64,000 bases of DNA, taken from assembly GCA_023441055.1 (NCBI GenBank), contig JAEZQY010000005.1, positions 62,001-126,000 of the forward strand, given 5' to 3'. This DNA is from Bacillota bacterium (GTDB lineage: Bacteria > Bacillota > Bacilli > Paenibacillales > UBA4045). Below are positions 41,669-49,897 of this stretch, piece after piece (the first letter of the stretch is position 1; each line of letters begins with the position of its first letter). The notes below the pieces were generated by a model that was given only the letters and a program-made list of their open reading frames with translations, had not been told where the DNA came from and did not search any database. A program made the position numbers and the translations under genes.

Positions 41669-42997
41669 TTGAGTTCTCTGCGCAAGAAAGTCGCAGGTCT
41701 TATTATCGTCTTCCTTATCTGCCTAGTCAGTTATTCATCCCCGTTCCAAACCTATGCCGCATTTCCAGATGAACTGAAGCTGTTCACCGGTCAGAGCCGA
41801 ACCATCGAGCTTGCGATCCCCGCTCATGGCGAGATTACCGTAGATAATCCAGCCATAGCGAGAGTTAATGGCCAATCGACCTACTCCCAGCAAGTTCAAC
41901 TAAATGAGCCAGTATCTGTGCAATCCGCGCAAGCTGGACAGACCGAGCTTCAATTGAAGCTGTTCGGCAAGGTGCCGATCAAGACGGTTAAAGTGAATGT
42001 AGAACCATCGCTTAAGGTGATTCCCGGTGGTCAAACGATCGGCGTGAAGATCAAGTCAGACGGCATCCTCGTCGTTGGCCATCACCTCGTCCAGGTAAGC
42101 GCGGATAAGAAGGTGTCGCCTGGCGAGCAGTCTGATGTGCGATTAGGCGATCTCATTGTGGAGATGAATGGAGAAGCCATTCGCGATGTCACGAAGGTGT
42201 CCGAACTGGTCAGCAGAGCTGGTAAATCAGGCAAACCGATTGACATGTTAATTAAGCGGGACGGGAAGACAATTAAGACAACTGTCACCCCGGTGCTTGA
42301 TGAGAAGGATCAGACGTATCGCCTGGGTGTGTATATCCGCGACTCAGCCGCAGGTGTCGGCACGCTGACCTTCTACGCCCCTGATCATGGCATGTACGGC
42401 GCGCTGGGGCATGTCATCACCGACATGGACACCCGTACGCCAATTGTTCCAAGCGGCGGTGAGATTGTGCATTCAAGCGTATCCTCGATCTCTAAGAGCT
42501 CGAATGGCGAGCCTGGCGAGAAGCGTGCTCACTTCTTCAAGGAGCATCTAATACTCGGCGACATTAAGAAGAATACGCAATTCGGGATATTCGGCAAGAT
42601 GAACAAATTTCCGGAATACGGCAATATGGATAAGGCCATCCCGGTCGCCTTCGCGAGCGAAGTGAAGGAAGGACCGGCCGAAATCCTAACAGTCGTAGAC
42701 GGACAGAAGGTCGAGCGATTCAAAATTGACATCGTCCACGCGGCTAAGCAGCCGTCCCCATCGACCAAGGGCTTGATCATCAAGATAACCGATCAACGTC
42801 TCTTGGAGCGGACAGGTGGTATCGTTCAAGGCATGAGCGGCAGTCCGATCCTGCAGGATGGTAAGCTGGTCGGCGCGGTCACGCATGTGTTCGTGAATGA
42901 TCCAGCGTCGGGATATGGCTGTTACATTGAGTGGATGCTGCGTGATGCCGGAATTATTCAGGAAGGCAACCCATCAAAAAATCTTAAGGCAGGTTAA
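41669..42997 (+). CDS. spoIVB: SpoIVB serine peptidase
   Basis: A 442-residue forespore protease secreted into the intermembrane space that starts sigma-K activation. It has an N-terminal signal/anchor segment (about 8-28), a PDZ domain (about 110-200), and an S55 protease domain with catalytic Ser in GMSGSPILQDGK and GAVTHVFVNDP, matching B. subtilis SpoIVB. Start is TTG 41669, 11 bases after GAAGGAG; a nearby ATG at 41664 is in another frame and stops at once. The stop codon lies inside the loop of its own terminator. Confidence 0.94.
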   Translation: MSSLRKKVAGLIIVFLICLVSYSSPFQTYAAFPDELKLFTGQSRTIELAIPAHGEITVDNPAIARVNGQSTYSQQVQLNEPVSVQSAQAGQTELQLKLFGKVPIKTVKVNVEPSLKVIPGGQTIGVKIKSDGILVVGHHLVQVSADKKVSPGEQSDVRLGDLIVEMNGEAIRDVTKVSELVSRAGKSGKPIDMLIKRDGKTIKTTVTPVLDEKDQTYRLGVYIRDSAAGVGTLTFYAPDHGMYGALGHVITDMDTRTPIVPSGGEIVHSSVSSISKSSNGEPGEKRAHFFKEHLILGDIKKNTQFGIFGKMNKFPEYGNMDKAIPVAFASEVKEGPAEILTVVDGQKVERFKIDIVHAAKQPSPSTKGLIIKITDQRLLERTGGIVQGMSGSPILQDGKLVGAVTHVFVNDPASGYGCYIEWMLRDAGIIQEGNPSKNLKAG

Positions 42998-43019
42998 ACC
43001 TGTCTTAAGATTATTTTTT
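42980..43019 (+). terminator. Terminator overlapping the end of spoIVB
   Basis: AATCTTAAGGCAGG (42980-42993) pairs with CCTGTCTTAAGATT (42999-43012), with one G-U pair, around the loop TTAAA that contains the stop codon. A run of six T residues follows (43014-43019). It separates spoIVB from spo0A. Confidence 0.88.
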
Positions 43020-43147
43020 GTCGAAGGAATAAAAAATATGTAGATAAAAGTAGAGATTTGATGTAAAAAATTAATTTTAATGGATTTCACAAAAAAAATC
43101 AATAAAAATATAATTCGACAGAAGGATATTAGAATCCACTGTCGAAT
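43019..43147 (+). promoter_or_regulatory. Three putative 0A boxes upstream of spo0A
   Basis: The AT-rich spacer before spo0A has the Spo0A-binding core TGTCGAA at 43019-43025 and 43140-43146, and its reverse complement TTCGACA at 43114-43120. The last two belong to a 9-bp perfect inverted repeat (43113-43121 and 43139-43147). B. subtilis spo0A is controlled by Spo0A itself through such boxes. No convincing sigma-H promoter could be placed by eye. Confidence 0.7.
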
Positions 43148-43203
43148 GTGAAATAAAAGGAAAAACAAACTAAATTATGATTCAATTATGAGGAGGAGAG
43201 AAG

Positions 43204-44019
43204 TTGCAAAAGATCGAAGTCATGTTAGCAGACGACAACAAAGAATTTACTAACTTATTATCGGAGTTTATCTCCGAACAACCAGATATGGAAGTCATAG
43301 GGGTAGCTTACAATGGGGAAGAAGTTGTTGAGCTGATCGAACGGGAGCAGCGGGTACCGGATGTACTTATCCTGGATATCATCATGCCGCATCTCGATGG
43401 ACTTGGTGTGCTGGAGAGATTGCGCGGGCTCTCGCTGTCGCCGCAGCCGCAGATTATTATGTTAACGGCATTCGGCCAGGAAAATATTACTCAGAGAGCG
43501 GTCCAGCTCGGCGCCTCCTACTACATACTCAAGCCCTTCGATCTTGAAGTGCTCGTGAATCGCATCCGGCAGCTGGCTAATCCTGCATCTGGGACGACAA
43601 CGTCCTCTTCTTCCTCGAGCAGTGCGAAGGCGAATGTGATTCCACTGAACAAGGGGAAGAATCTGGACGCGAACATCACCAGCATCATTCACGAGATTGG
43701 CGTGCCTGCTCATATCAAGGGCTACCAGTATCTGCGCGAAGCCATTACGATGGTGTACAACAATATCGAGATTCTCGGCTCGATCACGAAGACGCTGTAT
43801 CCGGAAATCGCCGAGAAGTTCAAGACGACGCCATCCCGCGTGGAGCGAGCCATTCGCCATGCGATCGAGGTTGCTTGGACGCGCGGCAACATCGACAGCA
43901 TCTCGCACCTGTTCGGTTACACCGTGAACATCAGCAAGTCGAAGCCGACCAATAGCGAATTCATCGCCATGGTCGCTGACAAGCTGCGGATCGAGCACAA
44001 GGTGGCGAGTAATCGGTAG
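43204..44019 (+). CDS. spo0A: Sporulation master regulator Spo0A
   Basis: A 271-residue response regulator. The receiver has the acidic pair Asp10-Asp11, the phospho-acceptor Asp58 in LILDIIMPHLDG, and a Lys in YYILKPFD. A Ser/Thr-rich linker lies at about 130-145. The C-terminal sigA-contacting DNA-binding domain contains RVERAIRHAIEVAWTRG. Start TTG 43204 follows GAGGAGGAGAG. Phosphorylated Spo0A starts sporulation by binding 0A boxes. A strong terminator follows. Confidence 0.97.
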   Translation: MQKIEVMLADDNKEFTNLLSEFISEQPDMEVIGVAYNGEEVVELIEREQRVPDVLILDIIMPHLDGLGVLERLRGLSLSPQPQIIMLTAFGQENITQRAVQLGASYYILKPFDLEVLVNRIRQLANPASGTTTSSSSSSSAKANVIPLNKGKNLDANITSIIHEIGVPAHIKGYQYLREAITMVYNNIEILGSITKTLYPEIAEKFKTTPSRVERAIRHAIEVAWTRGNIDSISHLFGYTVNISKSKPTNSEFIAMVADKLRIEHKVASNR

Positions 44020-44049
44020 GGATGAAGCTTTTCAGTAATTAGGCATAAG

Positions 44050-44100
44050 ACCACTTATTTATTGGGTATCCAACAACCAATAAGTGAGTGGTATTTTTTT
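44050..44100 (+). terminator. Terminator after spo0A
   Basis: ACCACTTATTTATTGG (44050-44065) pairs over its full length with CCAATAAGTGAGTGGT (44077-44092), allowing two G-U pairs. Seven T residues follow (44094-44100). It marks the border between spo0A and the accessory insert. Confidence 0.9.
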
Positions 44101-44226
44101 GCTTTATGCATGGAAACAAATGTAATGTGTTTACTTTCAATTGTGTTATTAATTAACTGGTTGTTAAAGTGTGGGTCTGATATCATCCTTAATGTAATTG
44201 GAAATAAGACACCAGGAGATGACAAC

Positions 44227-44823
44227 ATGAAACGATTAATGATGGTATTATGCTTATGTGTAGTTCTTATATTGACGGCTTGTAATTCTACGAATTCGAC
44301 GAATTCACCCAGCTCATCAAAAGCTGCAACAAGCAGTGCATCTGAGCCAGCGACGCACGACACCAAAGGAACCGTACATAACGTTGCGCTGGGAGAAACG
44401 TTCCTCTATCATCGCATGGGGGCAGTGAACAAGTCGGTTACGAAACTGGAGATTACTTTGAGTGACTATCAGCTCATAAAAGAAAAGTCACCAGATGAGG
44501 GTCTTAGAGATCAAATCGACTATGTGAAGCTTTATGCCCTGGTTGAAAATGTTGGAGAAGAGAATTCGCATAATATGGCTATAGGGACTTATAGCTTTAA
44601 TATCTATGATGCCAATGGCAGGGAGATCACTGTAAGTACACTCACAACTCAGCGCATTGAACCAGAGGATGAATTCACATCGGCTGAGCTTCGTCCTGGC
44701 GGTAAAAACGAAGGTTATTTGTATATTTCAATTGAAGAAGGCGCGGTGCCTGCTGAAATCATTTATTATGATGCAACCAACAAAAATGCGGCTCATGCGA
44801 ATCAATTTGTAATAAAATTATAA
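44227..44823 (+). CDS. DUF4352-like lipoprotein
   Basis: A 198-residue secreted lipoprotein with signal peptide and lipobox LILTAC, followed by a Ser/Thr/Asn-rich linker. The mature part has the immunoglobulin-like DUF4352 pattern (GETFLYHRMGAVNKSVTKLEI, YVKLYALVENVG, FNIYDANGREI). Such domains are found in Firmicute surface proteins without known activity. ATG 44227 follows CAGGAGATG. The longer frame to 44062 would begin inside the spo0A terminator. It is the first gene of an insert between spo0A and yqzF. Confidence 0.8.
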   Translation: MKRLMMVLCLCVVLILTACNSTNSTNSPSSSKAATSSASEPATHDTKGTVHNVALGETFLYHRMGAVNKSVTKLEITLSDYQLIKEKSPDEGLRDQIDYVKLYALVENVGEENSHNMAIGTYSFNIYDANGREITVSTLTTQRIEPEDEFTSAELRPGGKNEGYLYISIEEGAVPAEIIYYDATNKNAAHANQFVIKL

Positions 44824-45017
44824 TACGAATACCAGAACCACTTGCAGGAGCAGCATGGCTCAAGCGAGTGGTTTTATGTTGGGCTGAGTTTGGTGCAAAA
44901 AATAACAAGATCGAAGTGGAATTACCATGGAGTAGCGACTCGCTTGCCATTAGAATTGAGTCACCTAAATGGGTTGATTCTCACAATAATTTGAAACTCG
45001 GAGGTCATCAGCTGTGA
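44823..45017 (+). pseudogene. Probable 3' relic of a gene preceding GH105
   Basis: A frame with no start codon is open for about 65 codons to a TGA at 45015-45017. It has protein-like composition (for example NNKIEVELPWSSDSLAIRI then ESPKWVDSHNNLKLGG). Its stop overlaps the GTG start of the GH105 gene in the GTGA arrangement typical of coupled operon genes. This suggests the tail of a lost upstream gene. The hairpin at 44836-44876 lies within it. The family was not recognised. Confidence 0.4.
44836..44876 (+). terminator. Weak hairpin after the DUF4352-like lipoprotein
   Basis: AACCACTTGC (44836-44845) pairs with GCGAGTGGTT (44863-44872), with one G-U pair, across a 17-base loop, followed by TTATG. 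It may terminate the lipoprotein transcript. It overlaps the presumed gene relic, so one of the two readings may be wrong. Confidence 0.45.
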
Positions 45018-46096
45018 CACATCTTCAAATTGACATTGCAACTGTTCATCACAAAATTGGAAAGCTTGTTGACAGTACTATGAATCTAAAAGCAACAGAA
45101 GGGGTTCGTGAGACTGGGCCGATCGGTATTATGGATATGAACAATTGGGAGTGGTCTCAGGGTGTCGCGCTCTTCGCAGTATACCTGTATTACCAAGAGA
45201 CTAGGGACTCCTCGCTGCTGACACAGCTGCAGAATTGGTTCGATCGACATATTGAAAGCGGAACCATTCCAGACAAGAACATTAATACCATGTGCCCGTT
45301 GCTAACGCTTAGCTACTTGTACGAAGAAACAGGCAATGAGATTTATTTAAGCATCTGCAAAGAATGGGCTGTCTACGCTATGGAGGAATTGCCGCGCACT
45401 GGTGAAGGCAGCATGCAGCATATCGTCTCAGGGAATCCAAATGAAGGTGAAATCTGGGATGATACGCTGTATATGACAGTTCTATTCGTTGCCAGGATGG
45501 GGGCATTATTGAAGAATGACAGCTATGTGCAAGAGAGTATTCATCAATTTCTCGTTCATTTAAAGTACTTAACTGATCCGAAGAGCGGTCTCTTCTACCA
45601 TGCATGGACATTCAAAGAAAATCATCACTTCGCAGCAGCCTTGTGGGCAAGAGGGAATGCCTGGTATACCGCTGGCTTAGTCGACTACATGGATATGATT
45701 ACATTGCCAGATGGTGTGCGCAAGTTCCTGTTGTCATCGCTGGAGAGACAGGTAAGCAAGCTGTCTGACGTTCAATCACCATCAGGAATGTGGCATACAC
45801 TGCTGCTTGAGCCTGAATCGTACGAAGAGACTTCAGCGACATCCGCCTTCGCCTACGGCATTCTAAAAGCAGTGCGCTTAGGCTATCTGCCTCATTCCTA
45901 CCAAGCGGTGGGCATGAAGGCTATGGGAGCGGTAATCAAGCAAATTGATGAGGATGGAATCGTTCATGGTGTGTCTTATGGGACTGGGAAAAAGTGGACG
46001 CTGCAGGAATATCGGGATATTCCCATCTGTCCAATGCCCTATGGTCAATCGATGGCGTTATTAATGTTAGTCGAAGGCTTAAAGCATATAGAATAG
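45014..46096 (+). CDS. GH88/GH105 unsaturated uronyl hydrolase
   Basis: A 360-residue (alpha/alpha)6-barrel enzyme of the YteR/YesR type. It removes the unsaturated 4,5-ene uronic acid from the end of oligosaccharides released by polysaccharide lyases. The catalytic Asp lies in EGEIWDDTLYM (residues 145-153), and ALWARGNAW is a family substrate segment. No signal peptide is present, so it acts on imported sugars in the cytoplasm. Start GTG 45014 follows CGGAGG. It is 15 bases from the next, unknown gene. The polysaccharide cannot be told from this alone; rhamnogalacturonan and other acidic glycans are possible. Confidence 0.85.
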   Translation: MTHLQIDIATVHHKIGKLVDSTMNLKATEGVRETGPIGIMDMNNWEWSQGVALFAVYLYYQETRDSSLLTQLQNWFDRHIESGTIPDKNINTMCPLLTLSYLYEETGNEIYLSICKEWAVYAMEELPRTGEGSMQHIVSGNPNEGEIWDDTLYMTVLFVARMGALLKNDSYVQESIHQFLVHLKYLTDPKSGLFYHAWTFKENHHFAAALWARGNAWYTAGLVDYMDMITLPDGVRKFLLSSLERQVSKLSDVQSPSGMWHTLLLEPESYEETSATSAFAYGILKAVRLGYLPHSYQAVGMKAMGAVIKQIDEDGIVHGVSYGTGKKWTLQEYRDIPICPMPYGQSMALLMLVEGLKHIE

Positions 46097-46111
46097 GAGT
46101 GGAACGAGAAG

Positions 46112-47944
46112 ATGAGAGATCCATTAAAAGATCGATATTATCTTGAAATGTGCGCCAAACAGAAGGTGAATAATAGTAATCCCAGAGAATCACTATTGAA
46201 AGCGTTAGTCATGCTCTCTACGGATCAGGAGCTGGATGAAACATGGATTACCGATGCCTTCAGACCACTCTATTATCGATTGGACTGCAGCGACTTCTCG
46301 GTCGCATTGATGCTGAGGATTCTATATTTGCATCAGGATAAGCTAAGTGATCAGTTAAGAATGCAAATGAAAGAAATGATCATTAGCTTTGATTACTGGT
46401 ATAGCAAGACGGCTAAATTCCCTGGCAGGCAGAATATGTGGACTGAGAATCATATCCTGTGCTTCCATACTTCAGAATACTTGGCTGGACAGCTGTATCC
46501 GGATGACGTGTTCACTTATAATGGTCTGAAGGGCTCTGAAGTATGTGAACAGGTAAAGCCGAAGATCATGGATTGGATCAGGATTAAAGGGTTAGTTGGG
46601 TTTAGTGAGTGGGACTCGAACAATTATATGATAGTAAACCTGCAATCCCTGTTGAATGTGTACGATTTCAGCCATGACATGGAATTGAAGCAATATGCCA
46701 GACAGTTGATGGATATCATCATGCTCGGGATTTCAGTAAATTCGTTCAGAGGCATATATGCCAGCACGCATGGTAGAACAGAGGCAAAGTACATCAAGAA
46801 CGCTGCCGAAGATCCTTCTACGATTGTCTGTAAGCTATTGTGGGATATCGGCGAATTCCCGGATGTAATCAAGATTATGAAAGGTCCTGTCGTGCTGGCA
46901 ACCAGCACGTATGAGCCTGATCCGATCTTGGAGAAAATCGCGCGCGACGAAAATAAGGTGCTCGAAAATAAAGAGCAGCAAAGCTTCGATGTTGAGGATG
47001 GTCCAGCGCTTGGCAGAGGCTATGAGGATGAATATGACCTGACGTTATATTGGCAGAACATGGGCTATACGCATAAGTTGATTGTTGATCAGAACAAGCA
47101 AGTAGGCGAAGCAAATGGTATTATCGTGCATGATGAAGTCTATAGCGAGCTTCAATATGTCAAGCAATGCTTGTCTCAAGGCATTGAGCCTGAGCCTTGC
47201 CGCGCTAAAGTGTATCTAAGCAGAGTGAATAAGATCACGTATCGTACAGCGGATTATATGCTCAGTTGTGCGCAGGACTTCAGAAAGGGGCAGCGAGGCT
47301 TTCAACAGCATATCTGGCAAGCAACACTGGGAGCTAATGCTGTTGTATTCACGACGCAGCCGGGCAGTCCAGTTGAAGGGCAAGGAAGACCTGATTTATG
47401 GATGGGCAATGAGCGGATGCCGCGTGCAGTGCAATACAAGAACACACTGATTGCCTTGCATCATCTGCACCATGAGGTGAGCTTGCCATACTCACACGCC
47501 TACTTCCCAAGAAACGAAATGGACGAATGTCTGGAAGTCGAAGGCTGGTTGATTGGGAGAAAGGATAATGGGTACGTCGCGTTATACTCTCAGCATGGCT
47601 ATCGCTGGTCAACAGAAGCTGACTTACGTGATTGCGAGGTGCTGTGCGAGCGTCCACATAATGGGTGGGTGTGCCAAATGGGGAGCAAGTCCGAGAATGG
47701 CTCGTACAAGCAATTTATCATTGAGACGCTTGAAACGAAGGTTCAAGCCAGCGAGGATGGCTTACGCTGCGAGTTTCCGAACTATTCGATGGAATTGAAC
47801 TGGGAGGGGCCACTGCGAATAAATGATGAGGCCCAATCCATAACGAATTATAAGCGATTTGATAATCCATATTGTCAATCTGATTACAGAAGCGGTATCT
47901 ATCATATTCAATTCGAAGGGGAGTCACGTGTTATCTCCTTCTAG
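46112..47944 (+). CDS. Unrecognised large protein next to GH105, possibly carbohydrate-active
   Basis: A 610-residue cytoplasmic protein with no signal peptide or transmembrane segment. The N-terminal half (to about residue 380) is helical, with Trp/Tyr/His-rich motifs such as NMWTENHILCFHTSEY (residues 108-123) and GFSEWDSNNY (163-172). The C-terminal part looks beta-rich. The pattern recalls the helical-barrel plus beta-sandwich layout of polysaccharide lyases and glycoside hydrolases, but I do not recognise a family. ATG 46112 is 15 bases after the GH105 stop, behind AGGAGTGG. It ends at a strong terminator. The likely role is processing the same glycan as the GH105 enzyme, by inference. 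Confidence 0.6.
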   Translation: MRDPLKDRYYLEMCAKQKVNNSNPRESLLKALVMLSTDQELDETWITDAFRPLYYRLDCSDFSVALMLRILYLHQDKLSDQLRMQMKEMIISFDYWYSKTAKFPGRQNMWTENHILCFHTSEYLAGQLYPDDVFTYNGLKGSEVCEQVKPKIMDWIRIKGLVGFSEWDSNNYMIVNLQSLLNVYDFSHDMELKQYARQLMDIIMLGISVNSFRGIYASTHGRTEAKYIKNAAEDPSTIVCKLLWDIGEFPDVIKIMKGPVVLATSTYEPDPILEKIARDENKVLENKEQQSFDVEDGPALGRGYEDEYDLTLYWQNMGYTHKLIVDQNKQVGEANGIIVHDEVYSELQYVKQCLSQGIEPEPCRAKVYLSRVNKITYRTADYMLSCAQDFRKGQRGFQQHIWQATLGANAVVFTTQPGSPVEGQGRPDLWMGNERMPRAVQYKNTLIALHHLHHEVSLPYSHAYFPRNEMDECLEVEGWLIGRKDNGYVALYSQHGYRWSTEADLRDCEVLCERPHNGWVCQMGSKSENGSYKQFIIETLETKVQASEDGLRCEFPNYSMELNWEGPLRINDEAQSITNYKRFDNPYCQSDYRSGIYHIQFEGESRVISF

Positions 47945-47954
47945 GCTTCCTCAC

Positions 47955-47983
47955 AAAAAAGAGAGCGCGATGCTCTCTTTTTT
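47955..47983. terminator. Bidirectional terminator
   Basis: Six A residues, GAGAGC (47961-47966), loop GCGAT, GCTCTC (47972-47977) and six T residues. It is symmetrical and serves both the 610-residue gene on the plus strand and yqzF on the minus strand. Confidence 0.92.
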
Positions 47984-47987
47984 GATA

Positions 47988-48275
47988 TTAATTGCTGTTC
48001 GTTCGGTCGCCTGGTCTTGGTCGCGGACCTCGTTTCTTGCGGAAGCGTGAAGACAGGTAGTTCCGCTTCTGGTCGCGGAAGAAGATCCAGCCTCCTAGAA
48101 AGCCTACGCCGAGGGCGAACATAATGAGGCCCGCGATGAATTTCAGCCATGGGAATGCGGCTGGGCCGAAGGAGTCGAATATGGCATTCTTCATCGCAAG
48201 GAAGCCGTAGGTGGCGATGAGGCCTGGGATGACGAGCAGCATGATGGCAATTATTCTTGAGACGAGTAAGCGCAT
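47988..48275 (-). CDS. yqzF: DUF2627 membrane protein (YqzF)
   Basis: A 95-residue protein with two transmembrane segments (about 6-28 and 40-65) and a very basic, Arg/Pro-rich C-terminus. It matches DUF2627 in pattern VIPGLIATYGFLAMKNA and lies next to the branched-chain keto-acid dehydrogenase genes, as yqzF does in B. subtilis after spo0A. Here the accessory insert separates it from spo0A. Function is unknown. Confidence 0.85.
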   Translation of the reverse strand: MRLLVSRIIAIMLLVIPGLIATYGFLAMKNAIFDSFGPAAFPWLKFIAGLIMFALGVGFLGGWIFFRDQKRNYLSSRFRKKRGPRPRPGDRTNSN

Positions 48276-48370
48276 AGTTTGTTCTTCCTTTATCGAATTG
48301 CTTTATTTTTCTGCTGTACATCATTATACTTTGTTTAGTGATGGAAATGAAGGAAGGGGAAGTTACGCAT

Positions 48371-49795
48371 ATGACGAAATCATACGATATAGTTGTTCTC
48401 GGTGGAGGACCTGGCGGATATACAGCTGCGATACGCGCCGCTCAGCTCGGTAAGAAGACGGCGATTGTGGAACGGGACAAGCTGGGAGGAATATGTCTGC
48501 ATAAGGGCTGCATTCCGAGCAAGTCGCTGCTGCGCAGCGCAGAGGTGTATGCGACGATGAAGGACAGCGCATCCTACGGGATCGATGTGGAATCAGTCAG
48601 TCTTAACCTTCAGCGTGTGCATGAGCGCAAGCGGCAAGCGGTTGACCAGTTACATAAGGGTGTAGAATTCCTAATGAAGAAGAACAAGATCGACGTATAT
48701 ATCGGCAATGGCCGGGTCATCGGTCCATCGATCTTCTCGCCGCGCAGCGGGGCGGTGGCGGTCGAGCTCGCCGACGGTGAGGCTGAGACGCTGGTCAGCG
48801 AGCATCTGATCATCGCGACTGGTGCCCGTCCTCGATCGCTTCCGGGACTTACGATCGACGGCGTGAATGTGATTACAAGCGATGATGCGTTATTGATGGA
48901 GGAGCTGCCCGAGTCGATGGTTATTATCGGCGGTGGAGTCATCGGTGTGGAGTGGGCTTCGATGATGAGCGACTTCGGCGTCGCGGTTACGATTGTGGAA
49001 TATGCGGAGCATCTGGTGCCGCTCGAGGATACAGAAGTGTCCAAGGAGCTCGAGCGTCTATTCAAGAAGCGCAAGATTAAGGTGATCACTGCCGCCAAGG
49101 TGATCGCGGAATCAGTCAAGTCCGATGTGAATGGCGGGGTGAAGCTACAAGCGGAGGTTAAGGGCGAGATCGTGGAGCTGAAGGCGGATAAGGTGCTGGT
49201 GTCTGTCGGCAGGCAAGCGAATATCGAGGGACTCGGTCTCGAGAATACGGATGTTGCCACGGAGCGCGGTGTCATTGCGGTCAATGGCTATATGCAGACG
49301 AAGGAGGCGCATATCTATGCCATCGGTGATGTGAATGGCGGACTACAGCTGGCGCATATGGCGAGTCATGAAGGCATCCTGGCTGTGGAGCATGCGTGCG
49401 GAATGGATGTGCAGCCAATCCAGGAGCATCTGGTCCCGCGCTGCATCTATACACGACCTGAAATCGCGAGTGTCGGTTACTCCGAGCAACAGGCCAAGAA
49501 GCTCGGCTACGAGACGAAGACGAGCAAGGTCAGCTTCAAGCCGCTTGGGAAGGCCATCGTACTCGGTGAGAATGACGGCTTCATCAAGGTGGTGGCTGAC
49601 GCGCAGACGAATGATATTCTAGGCGTGCATATGATTGGTCCACATGCTACGGATATGATTGCTGAAGCGGCGCTCGCACAGGTGCTGAACGCGACACCGT
49701 GGGAGGTTGGACAGACGATTCATCCGCATCCGACATTGTCGGAAGGCTTGATGGAGGCCATGCTGGCGATCGATGGCAAAGCCCTTAGTTTCTAA
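48371..49795 (+). CDS. lpdV: Dihydrolipoyl dehydrogenase of the branched-chain complex
   Basis: A 474-residue flavoprotein that reoxidises the lipoyl groups of the BkdB E2 core. It has FAD-binding GGGPGGYTAAI, redox-active cysteines in GGICLHKGCIPSKSLL, NAD-binding GGGVIGVEWASM, and the C-terminal HPHPTLSE catalytic motif. ATG 48371 follows GGAAGGGGAAG; the in-frame start at 48338 is too far from it. It starts the bkd group; bkdR, ptb, bcd and buk of B. subtilis are not found next to it. Confidence 0.93.
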   Translation: MTKSYDIVVLGGGPGGYTAAIRAAQLGKKTAIVERDKLGGICLHKGCIPSKSLLRSAEVYATMKDSASYGIDVESVSLNLQRVHERKRQAVDQLHKGVEFLMKKNKIDVYIGNGRVIGPSIFSPRSGAVAVELADGEAETLVSEHLIIATGARPRSLPGLTIDGVNVITSDDALLMEELPESMVIIGGGVIGVEWASMMSDFGVAVTIVEYAEHLVPLEDTEVSKELERLFKKRKIKVITAAKVIAESVKSDVNGGVKLQAEVKGEIVELKADKVLVSVGRQANIEGLGLENTDVATERGVIAVNGYMQTKEAHIYAIGDVNGGLQLAHMASHEGILAVEHACGMDVQPIQEHLVPRCIYTRPEIASVGYSEQQAKKLGYETKTSKVSFKPLGKAIVLGENDGFIKVVADAQTNDILGVHMIGPHATDMIAEAALAQVLNATPWEVGQTIHPHPTLSEGLMEAMLAIDGKALSF

Positions 49796-49897
49796 GAAAT
49801 TGACGCTCGGAGGAAAGTTTATCTTCATATTTTAATGGAATTGTACTATACTTATAGTGTAGTCTTAGGACCAGGTAATAAGAAGGAGCTGAATGCC

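Noticed and set aside
44062..44226. N-terminal extension of the DUF4352-like lipoprotein
   Set aside because: It would begin inside the spo0A terminator and place the lipoprotein signal peptide in the middle of the protein.
49844..49860. Palindrome ACTATACTTATAGT upstream of bkdAA as a BkdR site
   Set aside because: The dyad is short and AT-rich, no bkdR is nearby, and no known operator matches; it could simply be part of a promoter.
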